Below are positions 8,308-16,435 of a stretch of 64,000 bases of DNA, piece by piece. The stretch comes from an uncultured Bacteroidales bacterium (GTDB lineage Bacteria; Bacteroidota; Bacteroidia; Bacteroidales; Muribaculaceae): the NCBI GenBank assembly GCA_902800715.1, contig CADCFN010000001.1, positions 1 through 64,000 on the forward strand. The letters are read 5' to 3'. Both the position numbers and the translations under genes were made by a program. Numbering within the stretch: position 1 is the first letter of the stretch; every line of letters starts with the position of its first letter. The notes below the pieces were generated by a model. That model ran no database searches, was not told the DNA's origin, and saw only the letters and a program-made list of their open reading frames with translations.

Positions 8308-9750
8308 CTAATTCTGGGTGCCGTTCAGGATGATGTTGATGACAGCGTTGATGTCGGCGATGCTGATTTCGCCATCACCGTTCACGTCGGCAGCAGCAGA
8401 GCTAGTATTACCGCCCAAGATGATGTTGATGACGGCATTTATATCTGCAATGTTGACCTCAAGGTCACGATTCACGTCTCCCAGGAATATATCTTCCACA
8501 ATCTGTCCGAAATAGGGATACCAGTTCTCGTCAGCCCGGTAGGCATCTGCCGTCCCCTGCAGCACATGAAGCGTACGACCAGTGTAATCACTATTGAAAT
8601 CCTTATAGAATTGTTCATTCCCGCACGATACGCCCGAGAGGTCAGCAATGTAGCAATACACATCCGTCAGTGTCCAGCAATTCTTGAACACCCCGTTACC
8701 AATTGAAGTCACCGAGTTCGGGATGACGATGCTGGTCAGCCCAGTACACCAAAAGAACGCCCAGTCACCGATTGAAGTCACCGAGTTAGGAATATTGATG
8801 CTGGTCAGACCTCCACAGTTGTAGAACGCATAGTTACCGATAGCAGTCACCGAGTTGGAGATGTCGACGCTGGTCAGGCCTATGCAGCTCTCGAACGCCC
8901 CTTTACCGATAGCAGTCACCGAGTTGGGAATATTGATGCTGGTCAGGCCGTGGCAGTAAGAGAACGCCCAGTCACCGATAGCAGTTACCGAGTTGGGGAT
9001 AATCGTGTTCTTGCATCCAACAATTAAAGTATTATCGGCAGTCTCTATAATTGCTTTGCAGTTGTTGCGCGAATCATATCTTGGATTGCCACTTTCTACT
9101 ACGAAACTGGCCAGCTCATCGCAGTTCTCAAACACTCCTTTACCGATAGCAGTCACCGAGTTAGGAATATTGATGCTGGTCAGACCATCGCAATTGTAGA
9201 ATGCTTTGTTACCGATAGAAGTCACCGAGTTGGGGATGACAATGTTGGCCAGACCATAGCAGCCCTCGAACGCATATTCACCGATAGCAGTTACCGAGTT
9301 GGGGATAATCGTGTTCTTGCAGCCAGCAATTAAAGTATTATCGGCGGTCTCTATAATTGCTTTGCAGTTGTTGCGCGAATCATATCTTGGATTGCCACTT
9401 TCTACCACGATGCTGGTCAGCACAGGGCAGTTCCCGAACGCAAAGCTACCGATCTTAGTTATCGAGTTGGGGATGTCGATGCTGGTCAGGCTAGTGCAGT
9501 AATAGAAGGCCATTTCATCGATTGAAGTTACCGGGTAGGTGGTTCCATTGTAGGTGACCGTGGTTGGGATGACAACAGACCCTGAATACCCAACGAAAAA
9601 CATATCATAATAATCACCTTTGGAAGTCACGGCGGCCTCGTTGCCGCTAATCTTGTAACAGATGCCATCGACCTCGAAGTCGTGGGCCGTGGCGAGTGCA
9701 GGCAACAGGATAGCCAGCAGCATGATGGAAAAACGGAAGAGTTGTTTCAT
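8308..9750 (-). CDS. BspA-type LRR_5 surface protein with C-terminal dockerin
   Basis: Secreted protein of 480 residues. ATG at 9750 gives MKQLFRFSIMLLAILLPALATA (signal peptide); an upstream TTG at 9756 is not needed. After an N-terminal strand region (HDFEVDGICYKI) come about ten LRR_5 repeats of the form LTSINIPNSVTSIGNKAFYNC, then a dockerin with two loops (GDVNRDLEVNIADINAVINIIL, DVNGDGEISIADINAVINIIL). A special insert, NPRYDSRNNCKAIIETADNTLI followed by GCKNTIIP, occurs twice and reflects a 306-bp-offset internal duplication. A -7 box TATCTTTG lies at 9810-9817 (minus). LRR_5 repeats are typical of adhesins such as BspA; binding of host or plant ligands is plausible but not shown. Confidence 0.9.
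   Translation of the reverse strand: MKQLFRFSIMLLAILLPALATAHDFEVDGICYKISGNEAAVTSKGDYYDMFFVGYSGSVVIPTTVTYNGTTYPVTSIDEMAFYYCTSLTSIDIPNSITKIGSFAFGNCPVLTSIVVESGNPRYDSRNNCKAIIETADNTLIAGCKNTIIPNSVTAIGEYAFEGCYGLANIVIPNSVTSIGNKAFYNCDGLTSINIPNSVTAIGKGVFENCDELASFVVESGNPRYDSRNNCKAIIETADNTLIVGCKNTIIPNSVTAIGDWAFSYCHGLTSINIPNSVTAIGKGAFESCIGLTSVDISNSVTAIGNYAFYNCGGLTSINIPNSVTSIGDWAFFWCTGLTSIVIPNSVTSIGNGVFKNCWTLTDVYCYIADLSGVSCGNEQFYKDFNSDYTGRTLHVLQGTADAYRADENWYPYFGQIVEDIFLGDVNRDLEVNIADINAVINIILGGNTSSAAADVNGDGEISIADINAVINIILNGTQN
8973..9104 (-). repeat. Internal direct repeat, copy 1 (copy 2 at 9279-9410)
   Basis: About 132 bp recur at an offset of 306 bp (102 codons, in frame) with about four differences. 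The unit encodes the YDSRNNC/IIETADNTLI/GCKNTIIPNSV insert of the LRR protein. It is a recent tandem amplification of a repeat block. Confidence 0.9.
9279..9410 (-). repeat. Internal direct repeat, copy 2 (copy 1 at 8973-9104)
   Basis: Second copy of the in-frame duplication in the LRR_5/dockerin gene, differing from the first at about four bases. Confidence 0.9.
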
Positions 9751-9919
9751 AATCAAATGTTTAGAATTAATAATCAGTTAATATAATCTTTGATTTAAAG
9801 ACTCGCCCACAAAGATAATAAGGATTTTTCAATTCTTATTACAAGCATGCCCATTTCCCATACATCCAACAAAAAAACGGCCGGCTGATTTCTCAGTCGG
9901 TCGCTTCGTGTTTTTGATG

Positions 9920-9991
9920 TGGTACCTCCGGGGATCGAACCAGGGACACGCGGATTTTCAGTCCACTGCTCTACCACTGAGCTAAGGTACC
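9920..9991 (-). tRNA. tRNA-Phe (GAA)
   Basis: 72 nt, CCA not encoded. The acceptor stem GGTACCT/AGGTACC is perfect, the anticodon loop is CTGAAAA (anticodon GAA), and the T-loop is TTCGATC. The T-stem is CCTGG/CCCGG, which leaves a T-C mismatch in the middle pair; Phe tRNAs normally have a Watson-Crick pair there. The trailer at 9866-9919 is an imperfect hairpin followed by seven T and serves as terminator. Confidence 0.92.
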
Positions 9992-10043
9992 TAAAATTAA
10001 AATTTCTTTTCTAACCAATGTTTATTATACCGCCAATACACTG

Positions 10044-11750
10044 TTAATCAACATCATACAATACAAACCATTGATTTTGCCAAACGACATGGTAACTATT
10101 GACGTCGATAAAGCGGATGATTGTGGCCATCTTTTCCTTGGTCATGAATTTATCCTCATGGGGATAGGCAAGCAGGTAATCGTCGGTCGCTTCGCTCCAA
10201 TAGGGGCCCAAGTTGTTGAACTTCTGGCGCAGGATGGCGGGATTTGCAGCGCCTAAAGCGTTTAAGCGTTCGTTCATCGCCTCGGCACTGAGCAATTCAG
10301 GCCATGAGCAGCCGATGGCGGGCACGGTGCGCGTCAGGTGGTTCATCATGGGGATACTGCCGTAGCACAGCAAGGTGTCGCCCTCATGGACGTAGGGCTT
10401 CAGTCCTGCCAAGGTTTCGTTGATGATTTGAGCCCGTTCGGGGGTGGTGCGGATGAGGGTGGCACGGCTGTCGTTGATGGCCGCTGTCTTGTGCCACATG
10501 GCGCCGCCGTCGAAATAGGCGCCCCAGGTCACGGTCTGCACCAAGCCGACGGCAATGAAAACCAGCGGAAAGATGATGTTGTGGCGCCGTTGCCACACGA
10601 CTGCTGCCACGGGCGCCGCCATCCAGGCGATGATGCTGCCGTTGTTGGTCGCGCCGTCGCTGCCCAGGGGGAACACCAGCAACATGAACAGTCCCAGCCA
10701 TGCCGCCACTGCACGACTGCCGCCCTTGTAGATGACCCATACGAGCCCCGCCACACACATCACCCACAACGGATGCATGAGATGGGACTGATGACTCATA
10801 AAAAAGACGAGCATCACCGTGACCATCAGACATAACGACCAGAATAGCCAACGGGTATCGGGCCAGGAGAAATAGCGCCGAATCACCGAGTAAGCCCACC
10901 ACAGACCGAATGCCTTCAGGCCCACCAGCAGGCACTGCCAGTAGAATCCCAGCATCTCCATGACCATACCGCCGGCATTGTGGCTTGCCTCGCCGCTGCT
11001 GCCGGTAGCGACACCTAGCAGGTCGGTCATGTTCTGCTTGAATAATTCAAAATGTCCCAGCGTCACCATCATGCCGACAATGGCCAACGCACCAACGGCT
11101 ACACCTGCCAGCATCGCGCCGCACTGGCACCGAACGTCGTGCCACGTTCTCCCGTTATAATAATGAGCGATAAACGGCATTACAGCCAAGCCCACGGCCA
11201 GCACATTGGGGATGCGGGTAAACGCGTTCATGCCCACAATGACGCCCGCCAGCAACAGGTGCAGCCAGCGTCCTCGTGTCAGTCCCTTGAAGGTCAATGC
11301 AAGGGCCGCTACCCAAAGCAGGGCACTCATCAAGTCGTTGTTGAAGGTGTAGGGAAACTGTACCAGCGAGGCTACTACCATTGCGAAGCCCAAGATGACC
11401 GCCGTGGCAGGGAGTATGCGCTTGAACGCCCATGCCAGAATTGCCATGCACCCCACATTGCACAGCACGCCCGCGACACGCATCGCCATCCACTTGCCAC
11501 CCTCAGGCAACAGCGCGTTGAGCGCACTGCCAGCCACACCGCTCAGGTAGTACATGAAGTTGTACTCCACACTCGCGGGTGCCTTGAAGATGTTATCAAA
11601 GAAGGTGAGGTAATAGCCCGTGTCGCACAGGTCCACGCCGAAGACTGCAATCATGAGTTGCCACAGCGTGAGCAGGGCAATCGCCCACCCCACCGAGGCG
11701 CCATAGTGACTGTTGAGCCACTGCCTGATATGTCGCAGCTGGCTTATCAT
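10044..11750 (-). CDS. Multipass membrane protein, GT-C glycosyltransferase-like
   Basis: Integral membrane protein of 568 residues with roughly ten or more hydrophobic segments and a soluble C-terminal domain (about the last 150 residues, from NDSRATLIRTTPERAQ). The start at 11750 (MISQLRHIRQW) is chosen because a textbook Bacteroidota promoter (11758-11789) lies immediately upstream; the longer reading from 11801 would start before that promoter. The layout (an early periplasmic Asp-containing loop, GVDLCDTGYYLTFFDN, then many membrane helices) resembles lipid-linked-sugar GT-C transferases, but I see no motif that settles the enzyme. The transcript should have almost no 5' leader. Confidence 0.7.
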   Translation of the reverse strand: MISQLRHIRQWLNSHYGASVGWAIALLTLWQLMIAVFGVDLCDTGYYLTFFDNIFKAPASVEYNFMYYLSGVAGSALNALLPEGGKWMAMRVAGVLCNVGCMAILAWAFKRILPATAVILGFAMVVASLVQFPYTFNNDLMSALLWVAALALTFKGLTRGRWLHLLLAGVIVGMNAFTRIPNVLAVGLAVMPFIAHYYNGRTWHDVRCQCGAMLAGVAVGALAIVGMMVTLGHFELFKQNMTDLLGVATGSSGEASHNAGGMVMEMLGFYWQCLLVGLKAFGLWWAYSVIRRYFSWPDTRWLFWSLCLMVTVMLVFFMSHQSHLMHPLWVMCVAGLVWVIYKGGSRAVAAWLGLFMLLVFPLGSDGATNNGSIIAWMAAPVAAVVWQRRHNIIFPLVFIAVGLVQTVTWGAYFDGGAMWHKTAAINDSRATLIRTTPERAQIINETLAGLKPYVHEGDTLLCYGSIPMMNHLTRTVPAIGCSWPELLSAEAMNERLNALGAANPAILRQKFNNLGPYWSEATDDYLLAYPHEDKFMTKEKMATIIRFIDVNSYHVVWQNQWFVLYDVD

Positions 11751-11757
11751 GATGTGG

Positions 11758-11789
11758 CAAAGGTAGTGCAAGTTGAACGAAATGCCAAA
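11758..11789 (-). promoter_or_regulatory. Consensus Bacteroidota promoter, near-leaderless
   Basis: On the minus strand TTTG (11789-11786), 20 nt, then TACCTTTG (11765-11758), an exact fit to TTTG-N20-TAnnTTTG. The ATG follows seven bases after the -7 box, so transcription starts at or next to the start codon. Confidence 0.85.
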
Positions 11790-11915
11790 TTTTTGCCCCA
11801 TTCTTGCCCGTGGCAGTGAAAAAAGCAGTAAATTCGCTCGTTAATTAGAAGTTAGGAGTTAGGAGTTATCTTCTCTAGAGATACTAGATGAACTAGACTT
11901 TCTAGAATACCTAGA

Positions 11916-11977
11916 AAGGTGGTGCAAGCCGAACGCAATGAAAGCGTGCTTTCAATTGCTGAGGCGCAGCCCACCTT
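11916..11977 (+). repeat. Structured intergenic repeat element, copy 1
   Basis: Outer stem AAGGTGG/CCACCTT (11916-11922, 11971-11977) and inner hairpin GAAAGC-gt-GCTTTC (11940-11953). It contains GTGCAAGCCG and GCTGAGGCGCAGCC, which recur on the minus strand at 14042-14105. Located directly upstream of the DUF2851 gene, just after a CTAG-rich spacer (11875-11914). Confidence 0.65.
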
Positions 11978-12018
11978 GCACGAGCAAAGCGAGTGAACCA
12001 AAAAACTTGAAACCAAAC

Positions 12019-13308
12019 ATGGAAGGACTGCTGCAATACATCTGGCAACATCGGCTGTGGCTCAGCGAGGACATGGTGACCAACGACGGCCGCAAGGTGC
12101 GCGTCATTGACCCAGGGCTGCTCAACACCGACTCGGGACCCGACTTTTTCAACGCCAAGGTCGAGATTGACGGGCACATGTGGGTGGGCAACGTCGAAAT
12201 CCATGTGCGCGCCAGCGACTGGAAACGTCACCATCATGACGAGGACCCGGCCTACGACAGCGTGATTCTTCATGTAGTAGAGAAAGATGATGCCCCCGTA
12301 ACGCGCATCAACGGCGAAATCATCCCGCAGGTCGAGTTGAAGGTGTCGCCACGCTTCAACGAGTGCTACGACAAGCTGGTCAACGCCCAGGTGGAACTGC
12401 CCTGTGCAGCACGCCTCAAGGAGGTGCCCCAACTCACCGTCACCGAGTGGATTGAGGCGCTGGCTTTTGAGCGGTTGCACAGCAAGGTGGACCGCGTGCG
12501 GGAGTTGTATGACCGCTATCACGGCAGTTGGGAGGACATCTGCTATGTGCTGCTGGCACGCACGCTAGGTTTTGGCATCAACAACGAGGCCTTTGAACGC
12601 CTGGCACGGGTCACGCCGTTGCGCTTGTTGCACAAGCACAGCGACTCCATCCTGCAAGTCGAGGCACTGCTATTCGGGCAAGCCGGGCTGCTCAACGGTG
12701 CCCACAGCAGTGAGAGCTATTACCAGCAGCTGATGCGCGAGTATGCCTTCCTTGCCAACAAATTCTCGCTGCGCCCCATCGAGGGCACGGCATGGCGTCT
12801 GTTCCGCAGCCGTCCGCAGAATTTCCCCTACCGCCGCATCGCCCTGCTTGCCCAATTTGTCCAGGGCGGCTTCAACCTGATGAACGACATCCTCAATGCT
12901 AACGACACCAAGGCGCTGCGGGCACTGTTTGACATCGAGTTGAGTGGCTATTGGACGACGCACTATTCCTTCGGCAAGCCTTCGCCCAGCGCGGGCCGTG
13001 CGCTGAGCAACAGCAGCATCGACATCGTCCTTATCAACACCGTTGCCCCACTCTACTACGCCCGTGGCGAGATGACCGACGACTACGGGATGACCGACCG
13101 CGCCATCGCCCTGCTCGAGGACATCCGCCCCGAGCAGAACAGCATCGTCACTATGTTCCGCAATGCCGGCATCAAGTGTGACGACGCCTTGACCAGCCAA
13201 GCCCTTATCCAACTGCGCCGCAACTACTGCGAGGCGCGCAAGTGCATCTACTGCCGCCTGGGGCACCGCCTGCTCGCCACCGACGCCCGCCTAAACCCCA
13301 CACCATAA
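12019..13308 (+). CDS. DUF2851 family protein
   Basis: Protein of 429 residues matching DUF2851, a family of uncharacterised Bacteroidota proteins. It begins MEGLLQYIWQHRLW, followed by VIDPGLLNTDSGPDFFNAKVEIDG and WVGNVEIHVRASDW, the signature N-terminal stretch. The C-terminus has CxxCxxGHRLL (CIYCRLGHRLLA), which could bind a metal. An upstream in-frame ATG at 11938 would place a structured intergenic repeat inside the protein, so 12019 is preferred. No signal peptide, so probably cytosolic. The family's function is unknown to me. Its neighbour on the left is divergently transcribed. Confidence 0.88.
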   Translation: MEGLLQYIWQHRLWLSEDMVTNDGRKVRVIDPGLLNTDSGPDFFNAKVEIDGHMWVGNVEIHVRASDWKRHHHDEDPAYDSVILHVVEKDDAPVTRINGEIIPQVELKVSPRFNECYDKLVNAQVELPCAARLKEVPQLTVTEWIEALAFERLHSKVDRVRELYDRYHGSWEDICYVLLARTLGFGINNEAFERLARVTPLRLLHKHSDSILQVEALLFGQAGLLNGAHSSESYYQQLMREYAFLANKFSLRPIEGTAWRLFRSRPQNFPYRRIALLAQFVQGGFNLMNDILNANDTKALRALFDIELSGYWTTHYSFGKPSPSAGRALSNSSIDIVLINTVAPLYYARGEMTDDYGMTDRAIALLEDIRPEQNSIVTMFRNAGIKCDDALTSQALIQLRRNYCEARKCIYCRLGHRLLATDARLNPTP

Positions 13309-13341
13309 TCTACAAGCCCTATCCACTCCGGCTAAAGGATA

Positions 13342-13385
13342 TGACACAAAACGTGCGCCCCAATCAGGAACGCACGCTGTGTTAC
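13342..13385. terminator. Terminator-like hairpin between convergent genes
   Basis: CGTGCG/CGCACG with flanking ACAC/GTGT pairs, lying between the converging DUF2851 and NlpC/P60 genes. Confidence 0.5.
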
Positions 13386-13402
13386 ATATAAGATGATTTG
13401 TT

Positions 13403-13936
13403 TTACAGGACTCTGCAGGCGCCTACATAGCGGCGGCTGTAGTAGGACTCGGTGTTCTTGCTCTCGGTCACGCCGCTGCTGCAAGCCGAGTGGATAAAGT
13501 GGAAAGTGTTGTCCTCATTCACGCGGGTGACGATGCCCACATGGCCCACGCCACCACGACCCGAACGACCCTGGAAGAACACGAGGTCACCAGGCTGCAG
13601 GTCTTTCTGCTTTACACGCACACCGTCAAAAATCTGGCCCCTGGAAGAACGGTCCAACTCGATACCGAAGCGCTTGAAAACGTAGCTGGTGAAACCAGAG
13701 CAGTCAAACCCGCGGGGCGACATGGCTCCATAACGATAAGGCGTACCGCGGAAACGGTATGCATAGTTAATCACTTGGTCAACGATGTTGTTACGGCTGT
13801 TCTGCTCGAGCTGTTCGAGCACGGTACCCTGTTTGCGGGAAGCTAATTGCTGCGATTGTGCATTAAAGCAGGTAAATGAGATTGCTAAAATGATGAATAA
13901 TGCTGATAAACGTATTTTACTCTTTATTAAACTCAT
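13403..13936 (-). CDS. Secreted NlpC/P60 (C40) peptidoglycan hydrolase
   Basis: Cell-wall endopeptidase of 177 residues, starting at MSLIKSKIRLSALFIIL (signal peptide). The NlpC/P60 domain covers about residues 50-177 with all three catalytic residues: Cys79 (RGFDCSGF), His132 (GHVGIV) and His149 (FIHSA). The family cleaves the gamma-D-Glu to diamino acid bond in stem peptides in the periplasm. A perfect promoter (14116-14147) lies about 180 bp upstream, so the mRNA has a long leader containing a copy of the structured repeat (14042-14105). It is convergent with DUF2851. Confidence 0.93.
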   Translation of the reverse strand: MSLIKSKIRLSALFIILAISFTCFNAQSQQLASRKQGTVLEQLEQNSRNNIVDQVINYAYRFRGTPYRYGAMSPRGFDCSGFTSYVFKRFGIELDRSSRGQIFDGVRVKQKDLQPGDLVFFQGRSGRGGVGHVGIVTRVNEDNTFHFIHSACSSGVTESKNTESYYSRRYVGACRVL

Positions 13937-14041
13937 AATATATAATTTAGAGGACTGGAAGATTGGCCTGAGCCTCAGCTTCTTTAAAGGCATTTAGAAC
14001 GATGAAAAATGCCGTACGTCCTGGTTTGTCTTCTTGACGAT

Positions 14042-14105
14042 GATAGGCGGCGCCTCGACATAAAAAAGAACAATTTCTTTCGTTCTGTGCACGGCTTGCA
14101 CTATC
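14042..14105 (-). repeat. Structured intergenic repeat element, copy 2 (in the nlpC leader)
   Basis: On the minus strand GATAG...CTATC forms the outer stem, with GTGCAAGCCG near the 5' arm, an inner GAACGAAAG/CTTT-type hairpin, and GAGGCGCCGCC before the 3' arm. Same layout as 11916-11977. It lies inside the predicted 5' leader of the NlpC/P60 mRNA. Confidence 0.6.
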
Positions 14106-14115
14106 ATTGACGCTG

Positions 14116-14147
14116 CAAAGGTACCTCAATCTGCCAACGCGACCAAA
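14116..14147 (-). promoter_or_regulatory. Consensus promoter of the NlpC/P60 gene
   Basis: Minus strand: TTTG (14147-14144), 20 nt, TACCTTTG (14123-14116). Exact spacing and box match. Confidence 0.85.
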
Positions 14148-14194
14148 CTCCTTAAACACTTGTAAACATTTAGCAAAAACTGCGATTTTAACAG

Positions 14195-14468
14195 ATTGTT
14201 CCACGCAAACTCCCTTATAATAGGGGCTCATGGAGATCTCGAATGATTAAATTTTGGAAATTAAAAATGAAAAAGTTTACACTTTTTAACATTAAATGGC
14301 ATCCTATAAGATTTATTTTTTGGATTTTTGCTACAAAAACGAGCATCGAAGTCAAGTCAAAACCACTTTTGTCTTGCAAAATGCAAGCAATTAAGGCCAA
14401 TTTCTCAATTATGATGATAGTAATGCTTTTCAGCATCTCAGGTAACGCCTCCTGCTGCGTGGAACAAT
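14195..14468. mobile_element. Possible MITE-like relic bounded by 13-bp inverted repeats
   Basis: ATTGTTCCACGCA at 14195-14207 is exactly inverted at 14456-14468, enclosing about 250 AT-rich bases. No transposase is encoded. The reading frame inside (14243-14470, plus) resembles nothing I know. Small non-autonomous element or chance pairing. Confidence 0.35.
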
Positions 14469-14567
14469 GACGATTCAGATGGGGGGAGGCAGCCACACGA
14501 TTCCGATGGAAGGGTGTTTTATGCTGCTGCCCAGGATTGCTTGTGCCGGCCACAGAAGTAAAGACAC

Positions 14568-14600
14568 AAAACGGGCGGCCTGAAATGGGTCGCCCGTTTT
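14568..14600. terminator. Strong bidirectional terminator
   Basis: AAACGGGCG pairs with CGCCCGTTT around a purine-rich loop, with A/T runs on both sides. On the minus strand it follows the gene relic that ends at 14648. Confidence 0.8.
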
Positions 14601-14647
14601 GAAATTTATCGAGATTCTAAAATCGAATCCAGACCAGTAATGAGGTT

Positions 14648-14767
14648 TTACTTCATAACCTTGACGGTGCTGGAGGTGCCGTCGGTGTAGGTGGTGACGA
14701 TAATCGTCATACCGTTAGCCTGCTGCATCTCCTGACCGAGAGCGTTGAAGTAGCGCACATTAAATTC
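14648..14767 (-). pseudogene. C-terminal relic of a secreted protein (sorting-tail-like)
   Basis: The minus strand encodes NVRYFNALGQEMQQANGM, then TIIVTTYTDGTSS and TVKVMK before a stop at 14648. This has the shape of the C-terminal tail of Bacteroidota secreted proteins (YFNLxGxE...GxYIV...VKK). An in-frame TGA at 14768-14770 cuts it off upstream and no start codon or body remains. A good terminator follows at 14568-14600. I read it as the last ~40 codons of a deleted surface-protein gene. Confidence 0.65.
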
Positions 14768-14770
14768 TCA

Positions 14771-14950
14771 CTACAGAATTAACCGTTTCCTGTGGTTGGG
14801 GATGTGCTTTTTACGGTAGGCATGAAACTGGATGCGCCATAACACTTGAGAAATCAAATGGCTACGGAAAGACAACGACGCATGAGCGGCCTCACGGTGG
14901 TGCTTCACGTCGTGTGTAACATAGCAACAAAAAAAGTACCAGGGCAACTG
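14771..14950 (-). pseudogene. Possible decayed coding fragment of unknown family
   Basis: An open minus-strand frame of 59 codons without ATG reads FFCCYVTHDVKHH, REAAHASLSFRSH and LWRIQFHAYRKKHIPNHRKR before a stop. It is rich in His, Arg and Lys and looks like protein rather than random sequence, but I cannot name the family. It sits directly upstream of the sorting-tail relic. It may equally be non-coding. Confidence 0.2.
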
Positions 14951-15041
14951 TTATTCAGTTCCCCAAATCAGAAAAACATCGAAAAGATAATAAAATCAGC
15001 TAAAGTATCCTGAGCGGATGCGATTTCGGATTTGACCGATA

Positions 15042-15545
15042 TCAATTGGTGATGATGTAACCGCCATTGCTGGGATTGGCTCGATACTGCCGCATGCCCA
15101 CCTTGTTATTGATTGCGACACCCTTGACAGGACCGCCAGCCCCTGTCAAGGGATTGTAGCGGGACCCGCAACTCGGGCAGACGGCCTCAAAATTATCGGC
15201 GTCAATCGACAAGGTGATGTTCTGGGTGGCTTCGACAGGACACGACAAGTCGTATGCCATGGGACCATCTATTCCCATCATCAGCAAGACACCACCAAAG
15301 CCTGTCCATGTATTCATATCATAGGGGAAATTCTTGGGCAGACCTTTTTCGCGGTTGAAAATACGGTAGTCGCCCACGCCATTCACGCCGTAAGTGGTCC
15401 AACGGGCATAATCGCCCAGGTTGATGCGCACGGTGAAGTTGGGGACCGATTTATTATCAATCTGGTCACAACTGTTGGTAAACGTCAGCGCAATCAGCGC
15501 CACGATGGTAAAAAAAACTTGTTTTGTGCTCATTTTTTTGCTCAT
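15042..15545 (-). CDS. Rieske-like lipoprotein with a degenerate cluster site
   Basis: Lipoprotein of 167 residues: the signal ends at LTFTNSC, a lipobox, so the Cys should be lipidated. The C-terminal half has the layout of small Bacteroidota Rieske-type proteins (LSCPVE, then CPSCGSRYNPLTGAGGPVKG), but the classical CxH...CxxH ligands are absent: Cys-Pro-Val replaces CxH and CxxC replaces CxxH. It could bind a different metal through three Cys, or none. ATG codons at 15545 and 15533 are both possible; both give a working signal. It is divergent from the glycosyltransferase at 15640. Confidence 0.75.
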   Translation of the reverse strand: MSKKMSTKQVFFTIVALIALTFTNSCDQIDNKSVPNFTVRINLGDYARWTTYGVNGVGDYRIFNREKGLPKNFPYDMNTWTGFGGVLLMMGIDGPMAYDLSCPVEATQNITLSIDADNFEAVCPSCGSRYNPLTGAGGPVKGVAINNKVGMRQYRANPSNGGYIITN

Positions 15546-15639
15546 TATTCAAATTAGTAACGTAAAAAACGGGCTTTTGATTGTGAAGTTTCGCAAAAAA
15601 CTATAATTTTGCGTGCTACAAAACCAGTAATTGCTAGGC

Positions 15640-16395
15640 ATGGAACCGCTTTTTTCCATCATCACCGTCACTTGGAACGCAGCCGATACCATCGGTCCGA
15701 CACTTCAGAGTGTACAACAGCAAAGCTTCAGTGACTATGAGATGCTCATCATCGATGGCGCGTCTAGCGACGACACGCTCAACATTGTCAAGGCGGCATC
15801 CATCGCATCACTGCGTGTGTTCAGCGAGCCCGACAAGGGCTTGTATGACGCGATGAACAAGGGCATTGCCCGTGCCCGTGGCCACTACCTCATCTTCTTG
15901 AATGCCGGTGATGCCTTTGCCAACGATACCGTGCTGGCACGCCTGGCATTGTTCAAGGCCGACAACCCTGGCGTTATCTACGGGCAGACACAGCTGGTTG
16001 ATGCCCAACGCCGTGTGGTGGGCAAGCGCCATCTGACCGCCCCCCGCCACTTGACCGCCGACAGTTTCCTGCGCGGTATGCTGGTGTGCCACCAGGCTTT
16101 TGTGGCGCGTCGCGACCTGGTACCGCAGTATGACCTGAATTACAGGCTGAGCGCCGACTATGACTGGTGTATCAAGGTGCTGAAACGCTCACCGCTCAAC
16201 TGCTATGCAGGAGAGGAGCCAATCATTAGCTATCTTGCCGACGGCATGACCACACGCCACCACCGCGCATCCTTGCGGGAACGCTACCGCATCATGTGCC
16301 ACCATTATGGCACCCTGCGCGCAACGCTCGCCCATCTGAGCTTTATCCCCAGATTCCTGAAACGGCGCTTCACATCCAGCGCCAACAAGCAGTGA
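15640..16395 (+). CDS. Family 2 glycosyltransferase (WcaA-like)
   Basis: Cytosolic transferase of 251 residues with a GT-A fold: FSIITVTWNAADTIGPTLQS at the N-terminus, IIDGASSDDT, FSEPDKGLYDAMNKGI and FLNAGDAFANDTV. The usual role is moving a sugar from a nucleotide donor to a lipid-linked or polysaccharide acceptor; the substrate cannot be read from the sequence. The ATG at 15640 (MEPLFSIIT) is preferred to a TTG nine bases earlier. A -7 box TAATTTTG lies at 15604-15611. The PBP1A gene follows after 40 bp and may be co-transcribed. Confidence 0.9.
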   Translation: MEPLFSIITVTWNAADTIGPTLQSVQQQSFSDYEMLIIDGASSDDTLNIVKAASIASLRVFSEPDKGLYDAMNKGIARARGHYLIFLNAGDAFANDTVLARLALFKADNPGVIYGQTQLVDAQRRVVGKRHLTAPRHLTADSFLRGMLVCHQAFVARRDLVPQYDLNYRLSADYDWCIKVLKRSPLNCYAGEEPIISYLADGMTTRHHRASLRERYRIMCHHYGTLRATLAHLSFIPRFLKRRFTSSANKQ

Positions 16396-16435
16396 CTAAT
16401 TCTTAGCCTGATTCTCAATTAACCTTTTATGGAAC

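Noticed and set aside
9795-9977. A minus-strand open frame over the tRNA-Phe region
   Set aside because: Its sequence is the tRNA read as protein; the cloverleaf explains it.
9920-9991. Integrase or prophage at the tRNA
   Set aside because: No integrase, excisionase or structural phage gene is present between the repeat copies.
14243-14470. A 75-codon plus-strand frame inside the inverted-repeat element
   Set aside because: AT-driven composition, no promoter, no family resemblance; kept only as part of the possible mobile element.
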